A DNA stretch of 64,000 nucleotides from positions 65,370,828 through 65,434,827 of the forward strand of contig OZ024835.1 in NCBI GenBank assembly GCA_964016985.1, read 5' to 3'. The notes beneath the pieces were generated by a model. The model did not search any database. It saw only the letters and a program-made list of their open reading frames with translations, and was not told the DNA's origin. This stretch comes from Anodontia alba (Eukaryota > Mollusca > Bivalvia > Lucinida > Lucinidae). Below, piece by piece: positions 20,160-29,837 of the stretch. The position numbers and the translations under genes were made by a program. Within the stretch, counting starts at the first letter, position 1; every line of letters starts with the position of its first letter.

Positions 20160-20440
20160 TTTGAGTCAACATGTGCGCCCAGCGAAGATTCAGATCAGCC
20201 TGCGCTTTCGCGCAGTCTGATCAGAATCTTCACTGGCGCATTTCGGATAGCCATTGATGCAAGGTTTCTTCGTATGGACAACGTAGACTGATGAGACTGC
20301 GCGGATGCGCAGGCTGATCTGAGTCTACGTCGGGCGCGAATGTCAGAAGGCATGTTTTCTAACGTTGCGGGTATCGAACGCAGTTCTTGATCAGATCTGG
20401 GCCTTCGCTGCCCGCATATGCCCCGAGGCATTATTTTCTT
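20160..20440 (+). mobile_element. F-family element, copy with two stems
   Basis: GCGCCCAGCGAAGATTCAGA, CAGCCTGCGC and TTTCGCGCAGTCTGATCAG, then a second stem GACTGCGCGGATGCGCAGGC, and a partial third with GGGCCTTCGCTGCCCGC. The outer ends are missing. Confidence 0.55.
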
Positions 20441-20577
20441 TGAAGCAACTGATATAATTCGCCTTTTTCTACACTGAGCCTCGCTTGGAGTCCCATTTCA
20501 ACGAATGTAATATCGCATTTCCTATCAAATTCATTCAATACGCATCGAGGGAAGCGCCCCCTCTGCTATATGCGAAC

Positions 20578-20642
20578 AGCGATGGCCCAGATCAGACTGC
20601 GCGGATGCGCAGTCTGATCCGGGCCATCTCTGTTCGCAGATA
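20578..20642. mobile_element. F'-type single hairpin
   Basis: GCGATGGCCCAGATCAGACT pairs across CGCGGATGCGC with AGTCTGATCCGGGCCATCTC. It is a near-perfect ~60-nt hairpin. Confidence 0.65.
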
Positions 20643-21142
20643 TATTCTACTTGAAATCTGACTCTGTAAGCGGGCGGCGAATGTCTTGATCAGATTACGC
20701 AGATGAAAAGGCTGATCAGGGCCCGCGCGTGATGTAAGGTCCATTTCCTCGCGTTGCGCATAATTTAATGCCATTAAAAGAACCACATTGTTAGCATTAT
20801 TCAAACTATTGTGAATTTTTATTGAAATAAATTCCATTCGGGCGCGATGCAATTAATCTTTGTGTCAGATCTGCGGAGTCCCAACATAAAGTACCTTTTA
20901 AGTTAGCAGATGCTCAAATAAGGTTTGTATTGATCTGCCGCGTATGCGCAAACACGGGTCAAGACTTGTCTTGTATCTTTGCACTGTATGGGACATTTAG
21001 AAGCCGAAGAACATGTAGGCCTTGATCAGGATGCTTGACGGCACAAGCCAGTCTGGGTCTCTAAAGTACATTTATTGCTTCCTAGCGTCAATGAGATACA
21101 AACATCTTGAAAACCCCACCGGGCCGGGAAACTGATCACAAT

Positions 21143-21357
21143 TTAACGCTTAGCATGCCGGGTAATAATTTCAGCAGACAACAATTTCAAAATTTCAATA
21201 TTTTCCTTTTTCCCAGAAAAAAAAGCTTGACGTTGCATGCAAATTGTCTGAGGAGACAATTTGCATGAAATGTCAAAGTCGACTTTCTCGAAAGACGATA
21301 CGAAAAGATATCCTTTATTTCGTCTGTTGCATTTGCCCAGAGAACGCTAAACGTTAA
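21143..21357 (+). mobile_element. E-family MITE, copy
   Basis: TTAACGCTTAGCATGCCGGG at the left, GCCCAGAGAACGCTAAACGT then TTAA at the right, core GCATGCAAATTGTCTGAGGA and complement. Ends are well matched, so it is a useful reference copy. Confidence 0.7.
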
Positions 21358-21416
21358 AGTGACTTATTAGGAACTGTTTGTGGAATGACATTCCCTATAC
21401 CGTAATCTCCATAAGG

Positions 21417-21530
21417 GTTAACATGCTTGGCAAATAGTTCAGCAGACGACATTGAAATATTGTTTTGTATGTTCAACAGAGCACCGGATTTGATATTTTA
21501 TGCACATATGTTCCTTTGAAGAATACCATC
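21417..21530 (+). mobile_element. E-family left half, truncated
   Basis: GGGTTAACATGCTTGGCAAA, CAGCAGACGACATTG and GGATTTGATATTTTATGC are E left-arm blocks. The element breaks off before the apex. Confidence 0.5.
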
Positions 21531-21589
21531 TTCTGGAAAACAAATACCAAACAATTTGTCTTGTGGTTCTTTTTCCAAAGGGATAATAA

Positions 21590-21640
21590 TAGCGAGCACA
21601 GCTCGCGACGCGCTAAGCGCGTCGCGAACGAAGTGAGCTC
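21590..21640. repeat. GC-rich palindrome
   Basis: CGCGACGCGCTAAGCGCGTC with flanking GCGAGC/GCTCGC and GTGAGCTC forms a strong hairpin just before the 369-bp array. Its upstream part is not repeated between the units. Confidence 0.6.
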
Positions 21641-23200
21641 TACGGTAGAGAATATGATCAAGGAAAAGTAATATACAACGATATATACTTTCAGCGGAAA
21701 TCGCTCTGACCAATATTTTCTTCCTTTTTCTTCCCGGAAGTTGTCACCGGTTGGCAGGAATGGGGCGGACTTGATTATACCTCTAGTCACAAAATTTGGG
21801 TCTCACTAATAAGCGTCACGAAGGTGTCAATAAGTGTCACGAACATATTTTGCTGATTATTTTTATTATTTATTATTGTATATTTACATATAATTTTATA
21901 TACTGATATTCATTCTTTAATGATGCTGTGAAGGACTTTTGAAGAGACTACAGATAGGTCTGTATCTGTGCTGTGCTCGCATTTAGGCTAAGCCTATTTT
22001 CATATTAGCGAGCTCTACGGTAGAGAATATGATCAAAGAAAAGTAATATACAACGATATATACTTTCAGCAGAAATCGCTCTGACCAATATTTTCTTCCT
22101 TTTTCTTCCCGGAAGTTGTCACCGGTTGGCAGGAATGGGGCGGACTTGATTATACCTCTAGTCACAAAATGTGGGTCTCACTTATAAGCGTCACGAAGGT
22201 GTCAATAAGTATCACGAACATACTTTGCTGATTATTTTTATTATTTATTATTGTATATTTACATATAATTTTATATACTGATATTCATTCTTTAATGATG
22301 CTGTGAAGGACTTTTGAAGAGACTACAGATAGGTCTGTGCTGTGCTCGCATTTAGGCTAAGCCTATTTTCATATAAGCGAGCTCTACGGTAGAGAATATG
22401 ATCAAGGAAAAGTAATATACAACGATATATACTTTCAGCAGAAATCGCTCTAACCAATATTTTCTTCCTTTTTCTTCCCGGAAGTTGTCACCGGTTGGCA
22501 GGACTGGGGCGGACTTGATTATACCTCTAGTCACAAAATTTGGGTCTCACTAATAAGCGTCACGAAGGTGTCAATAAGTGTCACGAACATATTTTGCTGA
22601 TTATTTTTATTATTTATTATTGTATATTTACATATAATTTTATATACTGATATTCATTCTTTAATGATGCTGTGAAGGACTTTTGAAGAGACTGCAGATA
22701 GGTCTGTGCTGTGCTCGCATTTAGGCTAAGCCTATTTTCATATTAGCGAGCTCTACGGTAGAGAATAGGATCAAGAAAAAGTAACATACAACGATATATA
22801 TACTTTCAGCAGAAATCGCTCTGACCAATATTTTCTTCCTTTTTTCTTCCCGGAAGTTGTCATCGGAAATTGGCAGAACTGACTGGGTACCGCTATACAT
22901 TAACTGGTTTCCTGTGTTCTATAGAATATGCGAAGTATTGAGCTCTAGGGTGAGGGAACCAGTCAACGCTATACACGAAATTTGGATCTCACTAATAAGC
23001 GTCACGAAGTGACAAGAAACGAGTGTCAATAAGTGTCACGAATATATTTTGCTGATTATTTTTATTATTTATTATTGATTTACATATATTTTTTATATAC
23101 TGATATTCATTCTTTAATGATGCTGTGAAGGACTTTTGAAGTGACTACGGATAGGTCTCTGCTGTGCTCGCATTTAGGCTAAGCCTATTTTCATATTATA
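21635..23200. repeat. ~369-bp tandem array, 4 units
   Basis: Units start at GAGCTCTACGGTAGAG: 21635, 22010, 22379 and 22748. The first three are nearly identical. The fourth carries about 80 extra bases (around 22860-22960), with a partial inner direct repeat, and is more diverged. Each unit gives a ~60-codon minus-strand frame, but nothing about it looks coding. The unit holds TTCTTCCCGGAAG, GCGTCACGAAGGTGTC and TAGGCTAAGCCTA short palindromes. Confidence 0.9.
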
Positions 23201-23533
23201 TATAACTTGAAATAATTACTAGCTCTTATAATGTACAAATTTTCGTAGGGATTCGTAGGGATTCCCTCCTTCATCAGGGTAATTGGAAAAAAAAATCGTA
23301 CTATATTCTATGTGATCAACAATATGGCTTACAATGTTTACTTCATGCCTCATCTGCTTGACGACGCGACGCCATGACCTCACGACGTCAAAACGTCATG
23401 CACACGACGGCGCTAAAACACAGTCACCTTTACAACTATGGCTTTATTGCAACGACTGCATGAATAAATAAATATATTAATAAACACAGAAAAAAAAAGA
23501 ATAAATTTATGGCTCAGATAGGATTATTCGTTT

Positions 23534-23562
23534 TTTATTTATTTATTTATTTATTTATTTTA
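23534..23562. repeat. (TTTA)n microsatellite
   Basis: Tetranucleotide run. Confidence 0.85.
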
Positions 23563-23649
23563 ATCATCCTTAGACCAGTTTTGAGGACAAACAAATACAT
23601 AAGAAACAAATAGGGACAAATACAAATAAGACAAATGTATTATAAACAC

Positions 23650-23762
<113 letters not shown>

Positions 23763-23862
23763 GCGAAGACGTCCTGGAAATGCCACACTCATGAAGCACA
23801 GCCCTCCCGAGGCACCAAAAGAAGGAGAGCGGAACCACAGACGCACAAACAAAGAGGATTAT

Positions 23863-24128
<266 letters not shown>

Positions 24129-24139
24129 CACATATTCAG

Positions 24140-24246
24140 GGATTTCTATAAAATTGTTTTAATGGAAACTAACCAGGAAACCCTTCCATTGGAAATGTTC
24201 CTGTCAAATATTTGTGCTAGAAGCGTCCACTCGGCATAACGGGGTT
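24140..24246. mobile_element. M-like right-end remnant
   Basis: GCGTCCACTCGGCATAACGG GGTT resembles the M terminus near 62350. Partial only. Confidence 0.4.
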
Positions 24247-24543
24247 AGAACAATAAAAGAGTACATATCTCTTCTGTTGTTTTCCAAAAGAAGAAAGTTA
24301 TTGTGCGAATCCTCCTTATACCCAAATCATGATGATTTGACATAAAAATAAGGATTGGTTTTGTTCCAATACCAAGCAAGCCCTGAATAACGCAAACAAA
24401 ATGTAACTTAACCCTTTCCCCCTCGAGGTTCTCAAATGGACTCTTCCATCCTTGAGTCCATTGATGCAAATAGGGGTATCAGTCTAAAATATCAAAATAA
24501 AAATAAAATTAAAAATAGAAAAAAAAATAACAAAAGAAAGAAT

Positions 24544-24610
24544 GACAAACAGTGTAGATCCAGATTAGACGGCTCATTATGAGCCGTCTCATCTGGATCT
24601 AATCTGTTTT
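24544..24610. mobile_element. C-type hairpin (single)
   Basis: GACAAACAGTGTAGATCCAG, GACGGCTCATTATGAGCCGT and the complement form a ~66-nt stem. The outer element is not clear, though M-like ends lie at 24410. Confidence 0.6.
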
Positions 24611-24867
24611 CCAAAGCAGCTGTCTTCACTTTTTTTGACCCTTTATGAAAACGGATCTTCTGTAGAAGGAATGAATCTGCTCCCGTCGTGAGCGGTTCTT
24701 TCCCTTTCAGAGGTTTATAATTCTACTAACCGGTTCCGTAGAATTTTAAGCCGCTGTCCCTTTTCAAAAGGGTCTTAGTGCATTGGAAAGCAAAATTTGG
24801 CTCCCTTATAAAAACTGACGGAAATTCTGCCAAGTGTGTCCATAAGTTTCAATGAAATGCTACCATA

Positions 24868-25038
24868 TTTACCCTAAGTTTTCGGACAGACTGGCCTGAG
24901 CAAACAGTGTTGACCCAGATGAGACGCTGCATTCTGCGGCGTCTCATCTGGGTCTACACTGTATGCCACTGATCCAGCAGTTTTAGACACAAGAGCGGGT
25001 AGTGAATGGCACTTGTTAAAATTTTAGGACAAGTATGG
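24868..25038 (+). mobile_element. L-family hairpin element (best copy)
   Basis: ACCATATTTACCCTAAG at the left, AAGTATGGTAAGG at the right; stem 24898-24967 pairs CAAACAGTGTTGACCCAGAT, GAGACGCTGC with GCGGCGTCTC, ATCTGGGTCTACACTG. Spacer GCCACTGATCCAGCAG and GCGGGTAGTGAATGGCA follow the stem. Confidence 0.7.
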
Positions 25039-25327
25039 TAAGGAGTTGAGATTCATGAATACTTTAAAACTGTCCTTTCGACATCACCCAGAAAGATGTC
25101 TTTGCTTGACGTTTTATTTTAAATGAAAACATTCTGTTCTGATTGACCATATCTTATCAGAAACCATTAGTCTTTTCGGTGCCTGTGATTTGTTCTCAAA
25201 TATTTATCCTAAATTAAATTTACGGCCAAAAGTTGGCCTGGCCTATGCAATTTCTATTGTAAAGTGATTTTGTTTTCGAATTTTTGTCTAAGAAATTTAT
25301 TTATTTATTTTTTATTTTTTATTTATT

Positions 25328-25329
<2 letters not shown>

Positions 25330-25367
<38 letters not shown>
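25330..25367. repeat. Poly-T tract with TTTA lead-in
   Basis: TTTA tetranucleotides grade into poly-T. Confidence 0.9.
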
Positions 25368-25372
<5 letters not shown>

Positions 25373-25379
25373 CTTTGCC

Positions 25380-26140
25380 GAATTTGATTTATTGATGTTT
25401 AACAACAATATATTGAAAATTTCAGAAAAGTTGAACAAGTAAAACTTGTTGAAAATCTGCCTTCAAGTTACCTACCCAACGGATTTCTACATAATTTGTA
25501 CTTATTTTTACTGTTGTATTTAAAAAAAAAAAAAACAAAAAAAAAACAACTAGAGACTAGAATAAAACTTTTAGTGCTTAGGTGGTTACGACAAATGGTT
25601 TTGCATCAAATTATGACAAAGTTTGCAAATTTACTTCGCCAAGCAAAAAACGACTTTCTGATAGATGTCGAAAGCACAATAGGATACATACGGTAATATG
25701 AGACATATCACTCAACAGTAAGACGACTTGATTATAAGACGGGGGTGCAACATTATCATTAGAACAGCTACATCAGTGACTCTATCAGACTTGGATCAGA
25801 TCAATCATTTTATTTTCTTATTAGGGATTTATTCTTGGCTGATACTACATCAGATATGTCAAATATACTGAGAACAACTCTTTTTCAAACATCATGATAA
25901 GTCTGCAGTCAGTAACGATTTCCACGCTGTCTTTGATTTCAAGAAAATAATAACAAGCGACCACAATGCGCTTTCATTATAGCTAAGATGTGAAATCTCC
26001 ACCTCCTTAAAGATACTTGTAGAAATCTGTAGTTTTTGTATGTAATTCACATTTTATTGAGAAACACACTTCTATAGAAGGGATGCTTAACAAGGATTAG
26101 TTTAAAGAAAGATAATTGTCGAAGTTAGAAAGAAGTCTCA
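25380..26140. other. No recognisable feature
   Basis: AT-rich. A single 66-codon frame near 25496 has no recognisable motif. Confidence 0.4.
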
Positions 26141-26189
26141 GTGACTTGTACGTGTGCACATATCACACATACGAATACGTAACAGATCC

Positions 26190-26292
26190 CAGTAAGCATT
26201 CTTTATAAATCTATAGCGGGGCGTTAACGGCCCGTCAGGGTAGCTGACGGGCCGTTAACAGCCCGCTATAGATTTATAAAGAATGCTAGCTG
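26190..26292. mobile_element. H-family ~100-bp palindrome, copy 2
   Basis: CAGTAAGCATTCTTTATAAA.. mirrored by ..TTTATAAAGAATGCTAGCTG. The inner stem is GCGTTAACGGCCCGTCAGGG / GCTGACGGGCCGTTAAC. Ends CAG..CTG. Confidence 0.8.
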
Positions 26293-26336
26293 TGATATGC
26301 TACATATGCATACGTACTACCGCACGCATACCTAAC

Positions 26337-26340
<4 letters not shown>

Positions 26341-26390
<50 letters not shown>

Positions 26391-26423
26391 GTATACACAC
26401 ACACACACATATACATATATATA
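26341..26423. repeat. (CA)n/(TA)n compound microsatellite
   Basis: CA repeats followed by TA and a second CA run. It abuts the 5' break of the LINE directly. Confidence 0.9.
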
Positions 26424-27397
26424 TACAACAAGTAATCGAGAGTGATAAAGGGTTGACGGATTTCACCACCGTACAATCTGGTGTGCCTCAGGGCTCAATA
26501 TTAGGCCCAACCTTATTTCTCATTTTTATCAACGATCTTCCGCTTCATATCAAAAAGTGCTCCTCTGATTTGTATGCAGATGACACGACGATTCACACGC
26601 ATGGTAATGACATAGATGCTATTGAAGAAGATCTGCAAGGAGAATTCGGTAACACAAAAACATGGGGAAAGATAAACAAAATGAATGTTCACATGACCAA
26701 AACAACTTGTATGCTATTTGGCGCTAGAAAACGCTTGAACGACTCTCGACCTCTAAATATTATTGCTGACGATGTCAACATTCAATCCGTTAGTAAACAG
26801 AAACTCCTTGGTGTTTATATCGATGAACACCTTACTTGGTCTGCCCATATAGACCACTTATGCTCCCTTATCTCATCTAAAATATCTCTATTACGCCAGT
26901 TAGCAACGTATGTACCGACACATATTCAAAAAGTTTACTATCAGGGGTATATTCTTCCTTATATTGATTATGGCTCTGTTACCTGGGGGTCAGCCTCTGT
27001 AACTAATATTGAACGCATATCCAAGCTGCAAAAACGCGCTGCTCGAATCATCCTGCGAGCAAATTACGATACCCCATCAGTAGATATGTTCAGTCAGCTG
27101 GGATGGCTGTCAATTCCGGACAGACTTAAATATAATAAGGCTGTCTTGACATACCGAGCAATAAATAATTTATCCCCTGAATATATAACACAACTTCTAA
27201 AACCAGTATCCGAGGTACACACTCTTAACCTCAGGTCATCAGAAAATGGCTCACTTTATGTGCCGAAAGCACGGACAGCACTTTTTGATGGCTCTTTTTC
27301 GTGTTCCGCACCAAGACTATGGAATGCTCTACCTCAAACAGTAAAAACATCGGGGTCACTCTCTACCTTTAAGCAGTCTCTTAAAGCAACATTTTAA
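26424..27397 (+). CDS. LINE reverse transcriptase, C-terminal part (5' truncated)
   Basis: The frame is open from the microsatellite (QQVIESDKGLTDFTTVQ..) to TAA at 27395-27397; there is no true start codon because the copy is truncated. It carries RT motif B (SGVPQGSILGP, about 26477), the catalytic YADD at 26573-26584, then the thumb-like KLLGVYIDEHLTW and a C-terminal domain with RAARIILRANYDTPSVDMF and LGWLSIPDRLKYNKA. The fingers, upstream RT motif A with its first aspartate, and the endonuclease domain are missing, so the product would be inactive. The SGVPQGS..YADD pattern places it with jockey/CR1-type LINEs rather than L1. Its work in an intact element is reverse transcription at a nicked chromosomal target. 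Confidence 0.9.
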
Positions 27398-27845
27398 CCC
27401 TTATAAAATGTCTTTAACTATGATTTTAAATGATATACCATGTGTAAAATTATCGCTGAAACCGTTATTGTAACTGAATTGAGAGCTTTTATGACCTAGC
27501 ATAATTGTTTTAGATATTGGTTTTATGCGCTCGTCAAATCTTAAAGCACTTACAAAAACTGTGATAACATACAGATTTGTCTTTGATATAATTAAGTGCC
27601 ATGTTTGGTTTTAAATCACTTGCACATACCTGTTAGCACTTTTTATTTGATAAAAACTTTATACAAGCATTCACTTCGCTACAAGCTAATTTTATCCCAT
27701 GAATTTCTTAGCTGTTAGTTAAGTCTTGTTGTATATATGTATATAAATTTTAGTTAGAGGACCACAAGGTAGAATAGTTATTTATAGCTAATTGTGTCAT
27801 CCTCTTTAAACATTGTTTAAATAAATAAATAAATAAAAATAAATA
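26424..27845 (+). mobile_element. 5'-truncated jockey/CR1-like LINE
   Basis: Contains the second half of a reverse transcriptase gene, about 440 bases of 3' UTR and a terminal (AAAT/ATAA)n tail at 27820-27840. The 5' break lies at a compound microsatellite. 5' truncation and a simple-repeat tail are standard for target-primed insertion. The frame has no internal stop over 315 codons, suggesting a fairly recent insertion. Confidence 0.9.
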
Positions 27846-27859
27846 TATATATGAGTGTC

Positions 27860-28555
27860 ACATGTCGAATTTGAACACGCGTGCAAATAATACGAAATCT
27901 TTACATCTTATAAATTGCAAGGAAAAATCCATACAGCTGGATTCTGATACCGACGTAGCGACTGATCAGGATCTACACTGTTTGTCACTTATTTTATCCC
28001 ATATCACTCAAAATGGTCTAAAGCCTGATTAGATGTTATAATAGCAATATGACGGCGATTCTTGTCTACACTGCTCTCATGTTACTTTCTTTTTCATGGC
28101 ACGCCTCATGTACGAGCGTATGTACGCTTATAGCATTGGCAGAACAAAAGAAAATAATACTTAAAATAAAGTTTACCATGCAGTGCAACAGTTACACCAA
28201 ACACGGACACTGATTTTTAAGTGCTTCAGCTGCAATTCGCATGTGGGTCCTATTATATTCTTGCAAGGGGGTAAAAAGAACATTACCGCACGTCAAAAAT
28301 GATTTTTGCAACTAGAAGTTTCAGTTATAGGCTAATAGAAACATAGACGTTTTCTTCCTGGGAAACCATGCAAATCAAGAGATTGCAATATCTTTGCATA
28401 CATACTTAATATCATATCTAAAAATGCTTAATAAACACAAACACAAACCATTAGAAGTTGGTTTTATTTAATAATACACGTTACATATTACACTGAACGT
28501 AAAAGTTTGTTCTACAATATAGATACCAAAATATTAATTCTTTAAGATAGGCCGT
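27860..28555. other. Mostly unannotated; one partial C-type stem
   Basis: TGATCAGGATCTACACTGTTTGTC at about 27963-27986 is half of a C-type stem. Otherwise I see no feature. Confidence 0.4.
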
Positions 28556-28561
28556 GTATCA

Positions 28562-28562
<1 letters not shown>

Positions 28563-28610
<48 letters not shown>
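28563..28610. repeat. (AAT)n microsatellite
   Basis: Pure trinucleotide run. Confidence 0.95.
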
Positions 28611-28843
28611 TGCATACTCAGACACAAGTCGGTCAAAGTAATCGTTCCCGAAATAGTGACCTCTACTTCGTGTAAAGAACAGGTGTTATATATGTGTATG
28701 GTTCGTACATATCATATCAGTAACACTTTGTTACGTATGCGTACAACTGTACGTATATGTAACACATATGTTACGCATTCGTATGTGTGACATATGCACA
28801 CTCACATTGCATAGAAAAAAAAAATTGATAAATACTGAGCTCT

Positions 28844-28920
28844 GTTTTTTTTTTTTTTTTTCTTTTTTTCGTTTTTTTTTTTTTTTTTTTTTTTTTTGTT
28901 TTTTTTTTTTTTTTTTTTTC
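28844..28920. repeat. Poly-T tract
   Basis: About 75 T-rich bases with a few C/G interruptions. Confidence 0.95.
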
Positions 28921-29166
28921 CTTCTCGTAGATGCGAGTCAGAGTAAATCATGTGTTGCAGCATCAGTATAAAGCGAATGGCCCGGAACTAATGCAGGTTA
29001 TTTCGAACACAGTTGCATAGTTCAAGAGACTTAAAATGCCATCTTGAAAGTTTTGTAAAGTGTTTTCAAATGGCCGCTTTTCGTTTAGATAATAAATACA
29101 ACATAATATAATGTAATTTGATTTGAAATAATACGTGATATGATATAAAAATTTTCATATAACCAC

Positions 29167-29169
<3 letters not shown>

Positions 29170-29202
<33 letters not shown>
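29170..29202. repeat. Poly-A tract
   Basis: Homopolymer of about 32 A. Confidence 0.95.
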
Positions 29203-29299
29203 ATGGTTATCAGAATTTTAAATATAGAATTGGATGGTATATCGGTTTTATATTCTACTGCAAACCTATTTTTATTTGTCTTCGATAAACAATATATTA

Positions 29300-29578
29300 C
29301 ATCACGAAAACACGCCTATATAATTTTGACCCCCTTAAACCCCACTTTTATATAGTAAAACTGGGGTTTACAGGGGTATACATTATTTTTCTTATTTCTG
29401 CTCAAGAACATAGATTGTGGGTACTCGTTAGAACCGCCTCGGCGAGGCGGTTCTAACGAGTACCCACAATCTATGTTTTGAGCAGACATATGAAAAAATA
29501 TCAGAGTTTTTATCTGAAAATTTTCAGTTTTTGGAGGTGAAATTTTCTATATATTTGTATAGGCGTGTTTTCGTAATG
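29300..29578 (+). mobile_element. PalA MITE, copy 8 (reference copy)
   Basis: Complete ends and a very clean core: 29400-29483 is an 84-nt palindrome with only a couple of unpaired positions. The left hairpin (CCCCTTAAACCCCA / TGGGGTTTACAGGGG) and the right hairpin (CTGAAAATTTTC / GAAATTTTCT) are both visible, so the single strand could fold into three stems. Confidence 0.93.
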
Positions 29579-29636
29579 AACTCTTATTGTATCCTTACGC
29601 GGTCTTGACAAATATGGTAGAAGAAGATACGTCACT

Positions 29637-29820
29637 TTTAACAAGGGAGACGACTTTTGTGGTTTCCTGCTTACTTTCATTTGCACCAAGCCTCACCTGA
29701 ACACGGGTCTACTGTAAAAGGAAAGAATTTGCTCCCAGGGGAGCAAATTCTTTCCTTTTAGAGAAGACCCATTTGTAAAACGAGGGTGAAGCAATTCTGA
29801 CATAGTTACCTCCCTTGAAA
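29637..29820 (+). mobile_element. D-family hairpin element, copy 5
   Basis: CAAGGGAGACGACTTTTGTG arm; stem GGTCTACTGTAAAAGGAAAG, ATTTGCTCCCAGGGGAGCAA and complement; right arm ends GTTACCTCCCTTG. It sits immediately before the 51-bp minisatellite. Confidence 0.65.
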
Positions 29821-29837
29821 GTTCCTCTCACGAGTGA

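Noticed and set aside
21473..22534. Minus-strand frames MTRGIIKSAP.. as a small gene family
   Set aside because: They are the same part of each 369-bp tandem unit; no domain is recognised and the fourth unit breaks the frame.
29400..29483. PalA core as a bacterial-type terminator or attachment site
   Set aside because: The context is eukaryotic, the palindrome is far longer than such sites, and it moves with the element ends.
29300..29578. PalA as a Helitron
   Set aside because: Helitrons start TC and end CTRR with a short hairpin and no terminal inverted repeats; PalA has inverted ends and a central palindrome.
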